Of a stretch of DNA of 34,330 nucleotides, positions 23,891 to 31,403 are shown one piece after another (the first letter of the stretch is position 1; each line of letters begins with the position of its first letter). The notes beneath the pieces are model-generated. The model was not told where the DNA came from, did no database searches, and worked only from the letters and a program-made list of their open reading frames with translations. The position numbers were made by a program, and so were the translations under genes. Source of the DNA: Pseudonocardia sp. KRD291 (GTDB lineage Bacteria; Actinomycetota; Actinomycetes; Mycobacteriales; Pseudonocardiaceae). Where the stretch lies: NCBI RefSeq assembly GCF_019263595.1, contig NZ_JADQDD010000026.1:1-34330 (forward strand). Reading direction: 5' to 3'.

Positions 23891-25018
23891 ATGAAGACCA
23901 GAGGCGCGATCCTGCGTGAGATCCCCGGCCGGTTCGAGGTCGTCGAGCTCGACCTCGAAGGGCCACGACGTGGGGAGATCGTCGTCCGTGTCGCGGCGTC
24001 GGGGATGTGTCATTCCGACGACCACGTCGCCACCGGCGACCTGCCGTCGGAGACGTTGCCGACGTGCGGCGGACACGAGGGCGCCGGCGTTGTCGTCGAG
24101 GTCGGCCCGGACACCCCCGGCTGGGCGGAGGGCGACCACGTCGTGCTCTCGTGTCTGCCCAGCTGTGGTCGCTGCCGCTGGTGCGCGGTCGGCATGGGCA
24201 ATCTCTGCGATCTGGCCGCGAACCTGCTCCGCGGCGCCAGGTTCGAGGACCCGACCAGCTTCCGCATGTCCCTCGACGGGCGTCCGGTCGGACAGTGGTG
24301 CGGCATCTCGACGTTCTCCGAGTACACGACCGTCGGCGTGAACTCCGCAGTCAAGATCGACCCGTCCATCTCGCTGGAGGCCGCCTGCCTCGTCGGATGC
24401 GGTGTGAATACGGGGTGGGGGTCGGCGGTCAATATCGCGCAGGTGCAGCCCAACGACACCGTGATCGTCATGGGGATCGGCGGGATCGGTGCGTTCGCCG
24501 TGCAGGGGGCGGTGCACGCCGGCGCGGCGAACGTCATCGCTGTCGACCCGCTCCCGTTCAAGCGGGAGATGGCCGAACAGGTCGGCGCCACGCACACCGC
24601 CCCGGACATGGAGCAGGCCACCGAGCTGGCCCGCTCGATGACGAACGGTCAGGGCGCGGACAGCGCGATCATCACCGTCGGCGTGCTCGATCCGGACTAC
24701 GTCCGACAAGCCTTCGCGTCCATCCGGAAGGCGGGATCGTGCGTGGTGACCTCGCTCGGTCCGTCCACCGACTTCGGGGCCCCGATCTCACTGTTCGAGC
24801 TGACGCTCTACCAGAAGCGTCTGCTCGGTTCGATGTTCGGCGGCGTCGCGCCGATGCGAGACATCACCAAGATGCTCGAGCTCTACACCGCGGGCCGGCT
24901 CAAGCTCGACGAGATCATCACGACCACCTACACGCTGGACCAGATCAATCAGGGTTACTCGGACATGCACGCAGGCCGCAACGTCCGCGGCGTCATCACG
25001 TTCGACACCGCCGCCTGA
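23891..25018 (+). CDS. NDMA-dependent (mycofactocin-linked) alcohol dehydrogenase
   Basis: Zinc-containing medium-chain dehydrogenase of 375 aa. The catalytic zinc ligands include C40 (GMCHSDDH) and H62-E63 (GGHEGAG); the structural zinc cysteines are C92, C95, C98 and C106. GCGVNTGWGSAVN and the Rossmann GIGGIGAFAVQG follow. The whole matches the actinobacterial nicotinoprotein alcohol dehydrogenases assayed with N,N-dimethyl-4-nitrosoaniline, whose bound NADH is reoxidised through mycofactocin. It would oxidise an alcohol intermediate. ATG 23891 follows GGAG by about five bases; the frame is open far upstream, but only as a shadow of LLM 2. The hairpin at 23817-23859 lies just 31 bases before it, so its expression may be uncoupled from the genes upstream. 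Confidence 0.88.
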   Translation: MKTRGAILREIPGRFEVVELDLEGPRRGEIVVRVAASGMCHSDDHVATGDLPSETLPTCGGHEGAGVVVEVGPDTPGWAEGDHVVLSCLPSCGRCRWCAVGMGNLCDLAANLLRGARFEDPTSFRMSLDGRPVGQWCGISTFSEYTTVGVNSAVKIDPSISLEAACLVGCGVNTGWGSAVNIAQVQPNDTVIVMGIGGIGAFAVQGAVHAGAANVIAVDPLPFKREMAEQVGATHTAPDMEQATELARSMTNGQGADSAIITVGVLDPDYVRQAFASIRKAGSCVVTSLGPSTDFGAPISLFELTLYQKRLLGSMFGGVAPMRDITKMLELYTAGRLKLDEIITTTYTLDQINQGYSDMHAGRNVRGVITFDTAA

Positions 25019-25168
25019 GCGCAGCCGCGAGGCCGTCGCCGGCCCGCTTCCCATCGATCCAGGAGGTTCCGCCGGTCACCTTCCGCGTCCGTGTCGACGC
25101 CCCCGGCCAAGCCCCCGATACCTGCACGAGTCATGACGACTTCCCGCGTTCATTGGAGAGCACAGGAT

Positions 25169-26284
25169 ATGAAGAGTGGCATCTTCCACGTCCCGTACAT
25201 GCAGCCGCGGCGGAACCCGCGCGAGGTGTTCGACTACTCCGTCGAGATCGCCCGCGAAGCCGACCAGGCCGGCTTCGCCGACTTCATGGTCGGCGAGCAC
25301 GCCACCCAGGCATGGGAGAGCGTGCCCACCCCGGAAATCGTGATCGGGGCCTGCGCCCGCGAGACCGAGCAGCTGCGCTTCGCGCCGATGGCCCACCTTC
25401 TCGGCCTGCACAACCCCGGCTCGCTTGCCATCCAGGTCGGGTGGCTGTCTCAGGTCCTGCAGGGCCGCTACTTCCTGGGGGTGGGGCCGGGCGCGTACCC
25501 GCGGGACGCCCAGCTGCGTGGTCAGCCCGCGGACCTGTCCGAGGCTCGTCCCCGACGTGACGAGGCGCTCGAGATCATGCAGAAGGTGTGGGAGCGCGAG
25601 CCCTTCCACTTCGAGGGCAAGTTCTTCAAGGGCGGGTTCCCCGAGCACAGCGTCGTCGAGAACCCGGAGGACGAGTTCCATGTCATGCCGGACTTCGCCC
25701 CGTGGAACGGCGCGGAGAATCTCGAGATCGCCATGACCGCGCTGTCGTACAACTCGGCCACCATGAAGTACGCCGGAAGCAAGAACTTCTCGCCGATCTC
25801 CTTCTTCGGCGGGATGGAGGTCGGCAAGTCGCACTGGGCACAGTATGAGGCGGGGCAGCGGGAGAACGGGTTCACACCGGACCGCAACCGCTTCCGGATG
25901 TGCCGCGACATCGTCGTCGCCGACACCGACAAGGAGGCCAAGCGCATCGCCCTCGAGGGTGGCCTCGGCGTGTGCTGGGAGAAGTACCTCGTCCCGGTCT
26001 ACAAGGAGTTCAAGATCCTTCAGGGCTACATCGACGACTCCGGGACCGGGATCGACATCAACGACCTGACCATGGACTGGATCGCCGAGCACGTCTGGAT
26101 CTGCGGCTCCCCGGAGACCGTGACCGAGAAGCTGCAGAAGATGAACGACGACATCGGCGGCCTGGGTCAGATCGTGATGAACACCCACGACTACATCGAT
26201 GACCCCAAGCCCTGGATCGAGTCGATGCACCGCATCGCCAAGGAGGTCGTGCCGAACGTCAAGGACGTCGTCGCTACCGCCTGA
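25169..26284 (+). CDS. LLM class flavin-dependent oxidoreductase 3
   Basis: A 371-aa luciferase-like protein, paralogue of LLM 2: ADQAGFADFMVGEHAT (31-46), FAPMAHLL (71-78), LAIQVGWLSQVLQGRYFLG (86-104), CGSPETVTEKLQKM near the C-terminus. It differs from LLM 2 after the middle, for example HVMPDFAPWNGAENLEIAMT in place of the DYSPWGGKLDIAVTG stretch, so the substrates may differ. ATG 25169 was chosen because GGAGAG lies upstream and the sequence aligns from its first residue with LLM 2. The 150 bases before it hold no gene or clear hairpin. A strong terminator follows its stop. It is the last gene of the flavin-centred run. Confidence 0.88.
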   Translation: MKSGIFHVPYMQPRRNPREVFDYSVEIAREADQAGFADFMVGEHATQAWESVPTPEIVIGACARETEQLRFAPMAHLLGLHNPGSLAIQVGWLSQVLQGRYFLGVGPGAYPRDAQLRGQPADLSEARPRRDEALEIMQKVWEREPFHFEGKFFKGGFPEHSVVENPEDEFHVMPDFAPWNGAENLEIAMTALSYNSATMKYAGSKNFSPISFFGGMEVGKSHWAQYEAGQRENGFTPDRNRFRMCRDIVVADTDKEAKRIALEGGLGVCWEKYLVPVYKEFKILQGYIDDSGTGIDINDLTMDWIAEHVWICGSPETVTEKLQKMNDDIGGLGQIVMNTHDYIDDPKPWIESMHRIAKEVVPNVKDVVATA

Positions 26285-26295
26285 TCGCGCTCCAC

Positions 26296-26343
26296 GCCGA
26301 CGGCGGGTACCACCGGGAAGGCGCGGTGGCACCCGCCGTCGGC
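26296..26343 (+). terminator. Strong terminator hairpin after LLM 3
   Basis: A 13-bp perfect stem (26296-26308 with 26331-26343) continues after one mismatch into a 6-bp stem (CCACCG 26310-26315 with CGGTGG 26324-26329) and an 8-base loop. It starts 12 bases after the LLM 3 stop. This most likely ends the 19206-26284 transcript. Confidence 0.8.
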
Positions 26344-26640
26344 CGTGAACCGAGGTATGTAAGTGCTTCGACCTGTTCAGCCGGAAGGCGGGCGGCTCAC
26401 TGGCCGCCGATGCCGCGCACGTCCGCGAGACCCGGCATCCCCGCCGGCCCAGAGCGAGTGCGTGGCCGATCCTCGCCCGAGGCTTCGAGCCCGGCGACCT
26501 CCACACCGGCCACGGCCCGATGCTGACGCGGCCCTCAGCGCTCGCCGCGGTGGTCGCAAAGGCATGAGCTGGACCGGCGTCACCAACGGGGGAGCGGCCG
26601 GGCCAGCCGACACGAACTCGGATGACCCGGCCTCCCGGCC
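26344..26640. other. Intergenic stretch without a recognised gene
   Basis: With the hairpin before it, this makes a 356-bp gap between the LLM 3 stop and the SDR stop. Several short open frames exist on the plus strand, but none has a good ribosome-binding site or a domain I recognise. A plus-strand frame ending near 26567 (FEPGDLHTGHGPMLTRPSAL) could be the tail of a lost gene; I cannot name it. Confidence 0.4.
26596..26632 (-). terminator. Hairpin after the second SDR gene
   Basis: GGCCGGG (26596-26602) pairs with CCCGGCC (26626-26632), and inside it CCGA (26607-26610) pairs with TCGG (26618-26621). It lies nine bases beyond the SDR stop codon at 26641-26643 on the minus strand. Confidence 0.45.
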
Positions 26641-27462
26641 CTACTTGACGTTGAACCCGGCGTCGACCGGCAGGGTCACCCCGGTGACGTAACGGCCGTC
26701 GTCGCTGACCAGGAACAGGATCGCGTTGCTGATGTCGACCGGGTCCGTGAGACCGACCGGCATCAGGTTCGCTGCCATCTGCCCGGCCTGCGGGTTCTCC
26801 TGCAGGTAACGGCCCACGACGTCGTTCTCGACCATCGGCGTCGCCACACCGGTCGGGTGCACGGTGTTCACCCGGATGTTGTGCGGGGAGAGCCAGTTGG
26901 CGAAGCTGCGCATCAGTCCGACGACGCCGTGCTTGGCTGCGGCGTACCCGAGGGCACCCCCGGAGCCGTCGGCGCCGCGCCCGGAGAGCCCCTGCGTCGA
27001 ACTGGTCAGCACGATCGCGCCACCGGCGTCACGGTCGATCATGTCCTGAGCGGCTACGTAGACGGTGTTCCACACCCCGATCAGGTTGACCCCGACCACG
27101 TCGAGGAAGGCCCGCTCCGGATCCTTCTCGACACTGCCGAGCTGACAGATCCCCGCGTTGCCCAACACGATGTCCACCGGCCCGAGCTCGGCGACCCCGG
27201 CCCGGTACGCGGCCTGCACCGCAGTGAAGTCACGGACGTCGGCCTTCGCGGTGTGGATGCGGCGGTCCAGCGCCTCGACCTGCTTGACCGTCTCGTCCAG
27301 ATCGGACTGCGTGGCCATCGGGTAGTCGACCGTGTCGATGTCGGTGAGCCAGTCCACCGCGATGATGTCGGCCCCCTCCTGGGCCAGGCGGATCGCGTGA
27401 CTACGTCCCTGGCCGCGTGCTGCGCCGGTGATCAGCGCGACCTTCCCGTCGAGCTTGCCCAT
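26641..27462 (-). CDS. Mycofactocin-coupled SDR family oxidoreductase
   Basis: A 273-aa short-chain dehydrogenase with TGAARGQG (12-19), the family-specific insertion ending SDLDETVKQVEALDRRI (53-69), and catalytic Y173/K177 with a serine at 154 or 155 (VLTSSTQG). It shares long identical stretches with the SDR at 1436-2269, for example the GVVGLMR and RVNTVHPTGV regions and the closing PVDAGF. Like that protein it should be a nicotinoprotein that oxidises a secondary or cyclic alcohol and hands electrons to mycofactocin. ATG 27462 follows AAGGAGA at seven bases. It is divergent from a TetR gene, with a 15-bp dyad (27514-27528) between them that may be the TetR binding site. Confidence 0.88.
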   Translation of the reverse strand: MGKLDGKVALITGAARGQGRSHAIRLAQEGADIIAVDWLTDIDTVDYPMATQSDLDETVKQVEALDRRIHTAKADVRDFTAVQAAYRAGVAELGPVDIVLGNAGICQLGSVEKDPERAFLDVVGVNLIGVWNTVYVAAQDMIDRDAGGAIVLTSSTQGLSGRGADGSGGALGYAAAKHGVVGLMRSFANWLSPHNIRVNTVHPTGVATPMVENDVVGRYLQENPQAGQMAANLMPVGLTDPVDISNAILFLVSDDGRYVTGVTLPVDAGFNVK

Positions 27463-27513
27463 GTTCTCGTCTCCTTCGGCGAGTCGTTCCCGGTTGAGAG
27501 TCCTGCCAGCCTA

Positions 27514-27528
27514 TCCCCAAAACGGGGA
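27514..27528. promoter_or_regulatory. Dyad TCCCC-AAAAC-GGGGA in the SDR/TetR divergent gap
   Basis: A perfect 5-bp inverted repeat around a 5-base centre. On the minus strand it overlaps the spacer and start of a TAGGCT -10-like hexamer in front of the SDR gene. It is unlike the RTYTAC-N6-GTNRAY sites, so it is probably bound by another protein, most simply the adjacent TetR regulator. Confidence 0.45.
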
Positions 27529-27577
27529 CTACTGTACGTTTCGCCTCGTGGGGTGGGCTGGATCTACGTTGAGCGGC

Positions 27578-28330
27578 ATGGCCGCCAGTGCTTCCCGCCC
27601 GCGCAGGGACCAGCTGCGCAATCGCGAGGCGCTGATCACGGCGGCGAAGGAGGTCTTCGCCGAGCGCGGGCTGGAGGCGCCGCTGGACCTGATCGCGCGG
27701 AGGGCGAGGCTGAGCAACGCATCGCTCTACCGGCATTTTCCTCGCCGGGAGGACCTCGTGGTCGGGGTTCTGCTGCAGAACCTCGCACGGGCCGAGCGGG
27801 CGCTGGCCGAGGCGCTGGCCCGGAGGGACGGGTGGGCAGGCTTCGTGCACTACTTCAGCTGGCTGTTCACCGAGCAGATCGACAACCCCGCTTACCTCGG
27901 TGCGTTGCGTGCGGTACCTGCCGGTCACAGCGTTCCGGTCGACCGGATGCGCGACAAGCTCTTCACGGAGCTCGAGGAGCTGATCGCACGCGCGAAACGC
28001 CATGGGGGATTCCGTCCCGACCGCTGGCTGGAAGACGTCTTCCTGTACCTGGCTCTGAACGAGCACCTCGCGCAGGGATACAGCGACCCGCACAGTGCCT
28101 CGCAGCGCTTCCTGGAACTTGCCCTGTCGGCTCTGCGCTCGGACGAGGCGGAGCAGTCGGTGTCCGGGCGGTCGACCACGGAGGAGCCCGACGAGGTTGT
28201 GGCGTTGCGTCGGACCCTGGGGCACGAGATCGCCGGACTGCCGCTGGCGGACGGTGCCCGACGACGAGACTCGGCGGCAGAGCCTGTCGATCCGTGCCAA
28301 GGGTCGGGTTCGGATCCCGAACCCGGTTGA
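27578..28330 (+). CDS. TetR family transcriptional regulator
   Basis: A 250-aa TetR-type repressor. The DNA-binding domain is at about 14-60: RNREALITAAKEVFAERGLE (14-33), then LDLIARRARLSNASLYRHFPRREDL (36-60). The ligand domain follows to about 195; the last 50 residues are polar and low in structure, longer than usual. ATG 27578 was taken because the conserved domain starts soon after it, although the ribosome-binding site is weak; upstream in-frame starts would overlap the divergent SDR promoter. A lone ATCTAC half-site is at 27562. It probably controls the divergent SDR gene and itself, and possibly the alcohol dehydrogenase downstream. Confidence 0.84.
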   Translation: MAASASRPRRDQLRNREALITAAKEVFAERGLEAPLDLIARRARLSNASLYRHFPRREDLVVGVLLQNLARAERALAEALARRDGWAGFVHYFSWLFTEQIDNPAYLGALRAVPAGHSVPVDRMRDKLFTELEELIARAKRHGGFRPDRWLEDVFLYLALNEHLAQGYSDPHSASQRFLELALSALRSDEAEQSVSGRSTTEEPDEVVALRRTLGHEIAGLPLADGARRRDSAAEPVDPCQGSGSDPEPG

Positions 28331-28389
28331 CGCAGACCGCATCGGCTGTGCCTCCCTGGCGTCGATGCCTGCTTCACTCGACCGCTGAT

Positions 28390-28407
28390 GTTAACGCACG
28401 CGTAGAC
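28390..28407 (+). promoter_or_regulatory. Operator F, first site before the alcohol dehydrogenase
   Basis: GTTAAC-GCACGC-GTAGAC, one departure from the RTYTAC-N6-GTARAY inverted repeat. A TAGACT hexamer (28403-28408) overlaps its right arm and could be the -10, but the -35 is poor. The start codon is 118 bases downstream. Confidence 0.5.
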
Positions 28408-28447
28408 TGATTTGTCCGGTACGACGTCCGAAGATGGCCCCGGTTTC

Positions 28448-28465
28448 GTTTACGGCAACGTTGTG
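28448..28465 (+). promoter_or_regulatory. Operator-like site G, second site before the alcohol dehydrogenase
   Basis: GTTTAC-GGCAAC-GTTGTG has a perfect left arm but three departures in the right arm. It is 40 bases downstream of operator F, a spacing near four helical turns. Confidence 0.35.
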
Positions 28466-28525
28466 ATCTGGACCCGAGTTCCGTCGATGAGCCGGTTCGG
28501 ACGAGTCGGCCAGGAGGTGTGGGAC

Positions 28526-29470
28526 ATGAAGGCATGGCAGTTCACGAAGGTGGGAGACCCACTCGAGAAAGTGGGCATCCCCGATCCGGTGCCCGGCAGC
28601 GGCGATCTCGTCGTCGACGTCAGGGCCGCCGGGCTGTGTCACAGCGATGTCGGGTTCATCGACGGGACCCTCACTCCGCTGCTCGGGCACCTGCCGATCG
28701 TGCTCGGGCACGAGATCGCTGGAGTCGTCTCGGCGGTCGGCGCCGCCGTGACGAGCCACGCCCTCGGCGACCGGGTCGGGATCCCGGCGGTGACCTACGG
28801 CCCCGGCACCGCGATGAACGGGGGGTTCGCGGAGAAGGTGCGTGTACCCGCCGAGCTCGTCGTCCGGATCCCCGACGCGGTCGGCTTCGACCAGGCGGCG
28901 CCGGCGACGGATGCCGGGCGCACGGCCTACCGGGCGATCCACACGGCGGGACTGGTCCGGCCCGGCCAGAACGTCGGCATCATCGGGTTCGGGGGACTGG
29001 GCTCGCTCGGTGCGCAGATCGCGCTGGCCGCGGAGGCGAACGTGTACGTGGCCGAAACCGACGCCGGTGCGCAGGACGCGGCGCGTGGGCTCGGAGTGAG
29101 CGGGGTCGGAGCCGACATCCGGGACTTCGAGGATCGGGGCCTCGACGTCATCATCGACTTCGCCGGGTTCGGCACCACGACCGCTTCGGCGATCGACGCC
29201 GTCAGGGCTGGCGGCCGGGTGGTCCAGATCGGTCTGGCGGTCGAGATGGCCACGATCTCCACGCAGAAGATGGTCCTCAAGGACCTGACCTACGTCGGGG
29301 CCTCGAACGGGGAGCAGCACGAGTGCGTCGGGGCGCTCGACCTGCTCGCCGAGGGCAAGATTCGCGCCGACGTCATCCCCATCACGTTCGACGAGATTCC
29401 GGAGAGTCTGAGCCGGCTGCAGCAGGGCGGCGTTCGAGGGCGTTTCGTCGCGCTCGACGACGCGAGCTGA
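28526..29470 (+). CDS. Zinc-binding alcohol dehydrogenase lacking the structural zinc lobe
   Basis: Medium-chain dehydrogenase of 314 aa, shorter than the usual 340-375. The catalytic zinc site is present: C38 (GLCHSDVGF) and H62-E63 (LGHEIAG). The four-cysteine lobe that binds structural zinc is absent; after GDRVGIPAVTYG the chain passes directly to NGGFAEKV. The Rossmann motif is GFGGLGSLG. It probably oxidises an alcohol or reduces a carbonyl with NAD(P). ATG 28526 has AGGAGG eight bases upstream; an upstream in-frame ATG at 28412 is not preceded by a site and would include operator G. Two sites of the 18-bp family precede it, linking it to the rest of the cluster. The genes to its right are broken, so it may have lost its downstream partners. 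Confidence 0.84.
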   Translation: MKAWQFTKVGDPLEKVGIPDPVPGSGDLVVDVRAAGLCHSDVGFIDGTLTPLLGHLPIVLGHEIAGVVSAVGAAVTSHALGDRVGIPAVTYGPGTAMNGGFAEKVRVPAELVVRIPDAVGFDQAAPATDAGRTAYRAIHTAGLVRPGQNVGIIGFGGLGSLGAQIALAAEANVYVAETDAGAQDAARGLGVSGVGADIRDFEDRGLDVIIDFAGFGTTTASAIDAVRAGGRVVQIGLAVEMATISTQKMVLKDLTYVGASNGEQHECVGALDLLAEGKIRADVIPITFDEIPESLSRLQQGGVRGRFVALDDAS

Positions 29471-29691
29471 CGCCGGTGCAGGTGCGCCACCCGGAAGTCG
29501 TCGACATGGTCGGCGACGGCCGCGGCACCGCGCATCACCGTGGTGTCCTCGATGTCGCCGACCCGCAGTCCGGCATGTCGACCGAGATCAACGACATGTC
29601 CTCGCCGAACGCGGCGCCGGCGACGGGGAGCGGATCGCATGACCGAACACAACGGATCCCGCCCCGGTGACGCCCGGAGCTGCTCGCCCTG

Positions 29692-29850
29692 ATGCATGCG
29701 TTCCACCGGCTCGTCGCCGAGGACGCCCGCCTGTGTCAGGTATTCGTCAAGCACGGCGTGGTGCCCGACGTCGGCGGAGCGTCGCTGCTGCTCCGCCTGG
29801 ACGGGATGCAGCGGGCCAGGAAGCTGATGCTGCTGGCCGGTTTCGAGGAG
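29692..29850 (+). pseudogene. Fragment of an enoyl-CoA hydratase gene
   Basis: The open frame reads LVAEDARLCQVFVKHGVVPD, followed by GGASLLLRLDGMQRARKLML. This is the middle of a crotonase (the segment with the second catalytic region, normally VPDxGGxxLLPRLVG). The N-terminal third with the first oxyanion motif and the C-terminal third are missing, and the frame then runs into unrelated sequence. About 50 codons remain, so it is a remnant and not a small gene. It faces a truncated acyl-CoA dehydrogenase on the other strand. Confidence 0.7.
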
Positions 29851-29975
29851 CTCCGGGCCCGGGTGCCGGGCACTGAGCAGGAGCGCCGCCGCGACCCCCT
29901 CGCCTCAGCGATCTGCGAGAACGCGCTCACCGACGCCTTGAGCCCGAGCAGCGCGCGGCAACCCAGCGTAGGCGG

Positions 29976-30329
29976 TGGAGTGTAGGTCTGCAGCACCTGC
30001 GGGAGCTGCAGACCGCCCACCTCGGCGTCCATCCCGCTGCCGACGAGACCCGCCTCGCCCACCGCGTCGACCGCCACCTGAACCTCGGGGTTCAGCCGGA
30101 TCCGCCCGTCGACGAGCTCGGGCTCGTGGCTGTCGTTCAGCTTGTTGTGCGGTGCGAACCGCTCCGCGGCGACGGTGGCGCAGAGATCGAGCACGTCGTC
30201 GAAGGTCTCGCGGCTGTGCTCGGCGTACCGCTCGCGCTTGACCAGGCTCTCCACGTCGAGCCAGTCGTAGAGCTGGAAGTCCAGGTCTGCCCGGGAGAGC
30301 AGGAACCGTGCGGTGGTCGGGTTGCTCAT
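29976..30329 (-). pseudogene. N-terminal fragment of an acyl-CoA dehydrogenase
   Basis: About 118 codons resemble the start of the large actinobacterial acyl-CoA dehydrogenases with an N-terminal extension: FLLSRADLDFQLYDWLDVES, then ETFDDVLDLCATVAAERFAP and VDAVGEAGLVGSGMDAEVGG. The usual protein is near 600 residues and has its FAD- and substrate-binding parts after this point; here homology stops after GGLQLPQV and the frame continues only as the shadow of the crotonase fragment to a stop at 29736. In the +1 frame STAYAGLP follows, which hints at a small deletion near 29975 before the larger loss. ATG 30329 with GGAG upstream is intact, so a useless peptide may still be made. Confidence 0.72.
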
Positions 30330-30554
30330 CGTCACTCCGGTCGGCCGAGTAGTCGTACGGGGCGAGTGAACCCGGCTCGGCTGGGCGCGGCGAGCGTCGG
30401 CCGTCGTGTGGAGCCGCGACGCATGTCTCGGTCGATCGCGACCCCGGTCGCTACGCCCGGCGCCCACGAGTCGTTTGACTGGCGACCCGGGTGAGGTACC
30501 CGTCACGACGACGTCGGGCCCGTCGCACCCGGCACGCACGGCGAAGGGAACGAG

Positions 30555-31403
30555 ATGTCGGAGGATGCGCTCGTCGGGCAGCTGGATTTCGACCCGGCGG
30601 CCCTCAAGCTGAAGTACGTCGAGGAACGCGACAAGCGGATCCGCCCCGACGGCCAGGGTCAGTACGTCGGCACCGGCGGGAAGTTCGCGGCTTTCGGAGC
30701 CGACCCGTGGGCCGACCCGGACTTCGAGCGGGAGCCGATCCGTGACCACACCACGGTGATCGTGGCGGGGGGTGGCTTCGGTGGCCTCGTGATGGGCGCG
30801 CGGCTGCGCGAGGCCGGGGTCAGCGACATCCGGGTCATCGAGATCGGCGCCGACTTCGGCGGCACCTGGTACCGGAACCGCTACCCGGGGGCCATGTGCG
30901 ACCTCGAGGCGCACATCTACCTGCCGCTGCTCGAGGAGCTCGACTACGCGCCCCGGCACCGCTACTCGTACGCGCCGGAGATGCTGGAGCACAGCCGGCG
31001 GATCGGGGCGTCCTACGGGCTCTACGACAAGGCGCTGTTCCAGACCACGATCACAGGCGCCGAATGGCAGGAGGAGGAACAGCACTGGTTCCTGACCACC
31101 GACCGCGGCGACGAGCTCACGGCGGACCACCTCGTGCTCGCCTGCGGCAGGCAGAGCCTGCCCAAGCTTCCGAACCTGCCCGGAATCGACGTCTTCCGGC
31201 CACACACCTTCCACTCCAGCCGGTGGGACTACGGCTACACCGGCGGGGATGCCTCGCAGCCGGATCTGACGAAGCTACGGGACAAGCGCGTCGGCATCAT
31301 CGGTACCGGCGCCACCGCGGTCCAAATCGTCCCCGAGGTCGCCAAATGGGCGAAGGAGCTAATCGTGTTCCAGCGCACGCCCTCGACGGTCGGTGTCCGC
31401 AGC
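30555..31403 (+). pseudogene. Truncated Baeyer-Villiger monooxygenase fused to an IS remnant
   Basis: About 283 codons of a flavin monooxygenase of the type with an N-terminal lead (DFDPAALKLKYVEERDKRIR, 11-30). FAD motif GGGFGG is at 72-77, FGGTWYRNRYPG follows at 101-112, and the NAD(P) motif GTGATA is at 250-255. The BVMO fingerprint reads FRPHTFHSSRWD (214-225), with Pro where FxGxxxHxxxW[P/D] has Gly. Homology stops after RTPSTVGVR, where a full protein would have about 300 more residues. The frame then passes without a stop into IstB sequence and ends at 31913, so a 452-aa chimera could be translated, but the substrate-binding half is gone. ATG 30555 has AAGGGAACGAG upstream. Probably non-functional as a BVMO. 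Confidence 0.8.

Noticed and set aside
22752-23966. Long minus-strand open frame opposite LLM 2
   Set aside because: Antisense shadow of a clear luciferase-like gene, and it spans the perfect hairpin.
26326-26640. Small plus-strand gene after LLM 3
   Set aside because: The possible starts overlap the terminator stem or lack ribosome-binding sites, and no protein family is recognised.
27562-27579. A tenth operator copy before the TetR gene at 27578
   Set aside because: Only the left half ATCTAC is present; the other half reads CGGCAT and does not fit GTNRAY.
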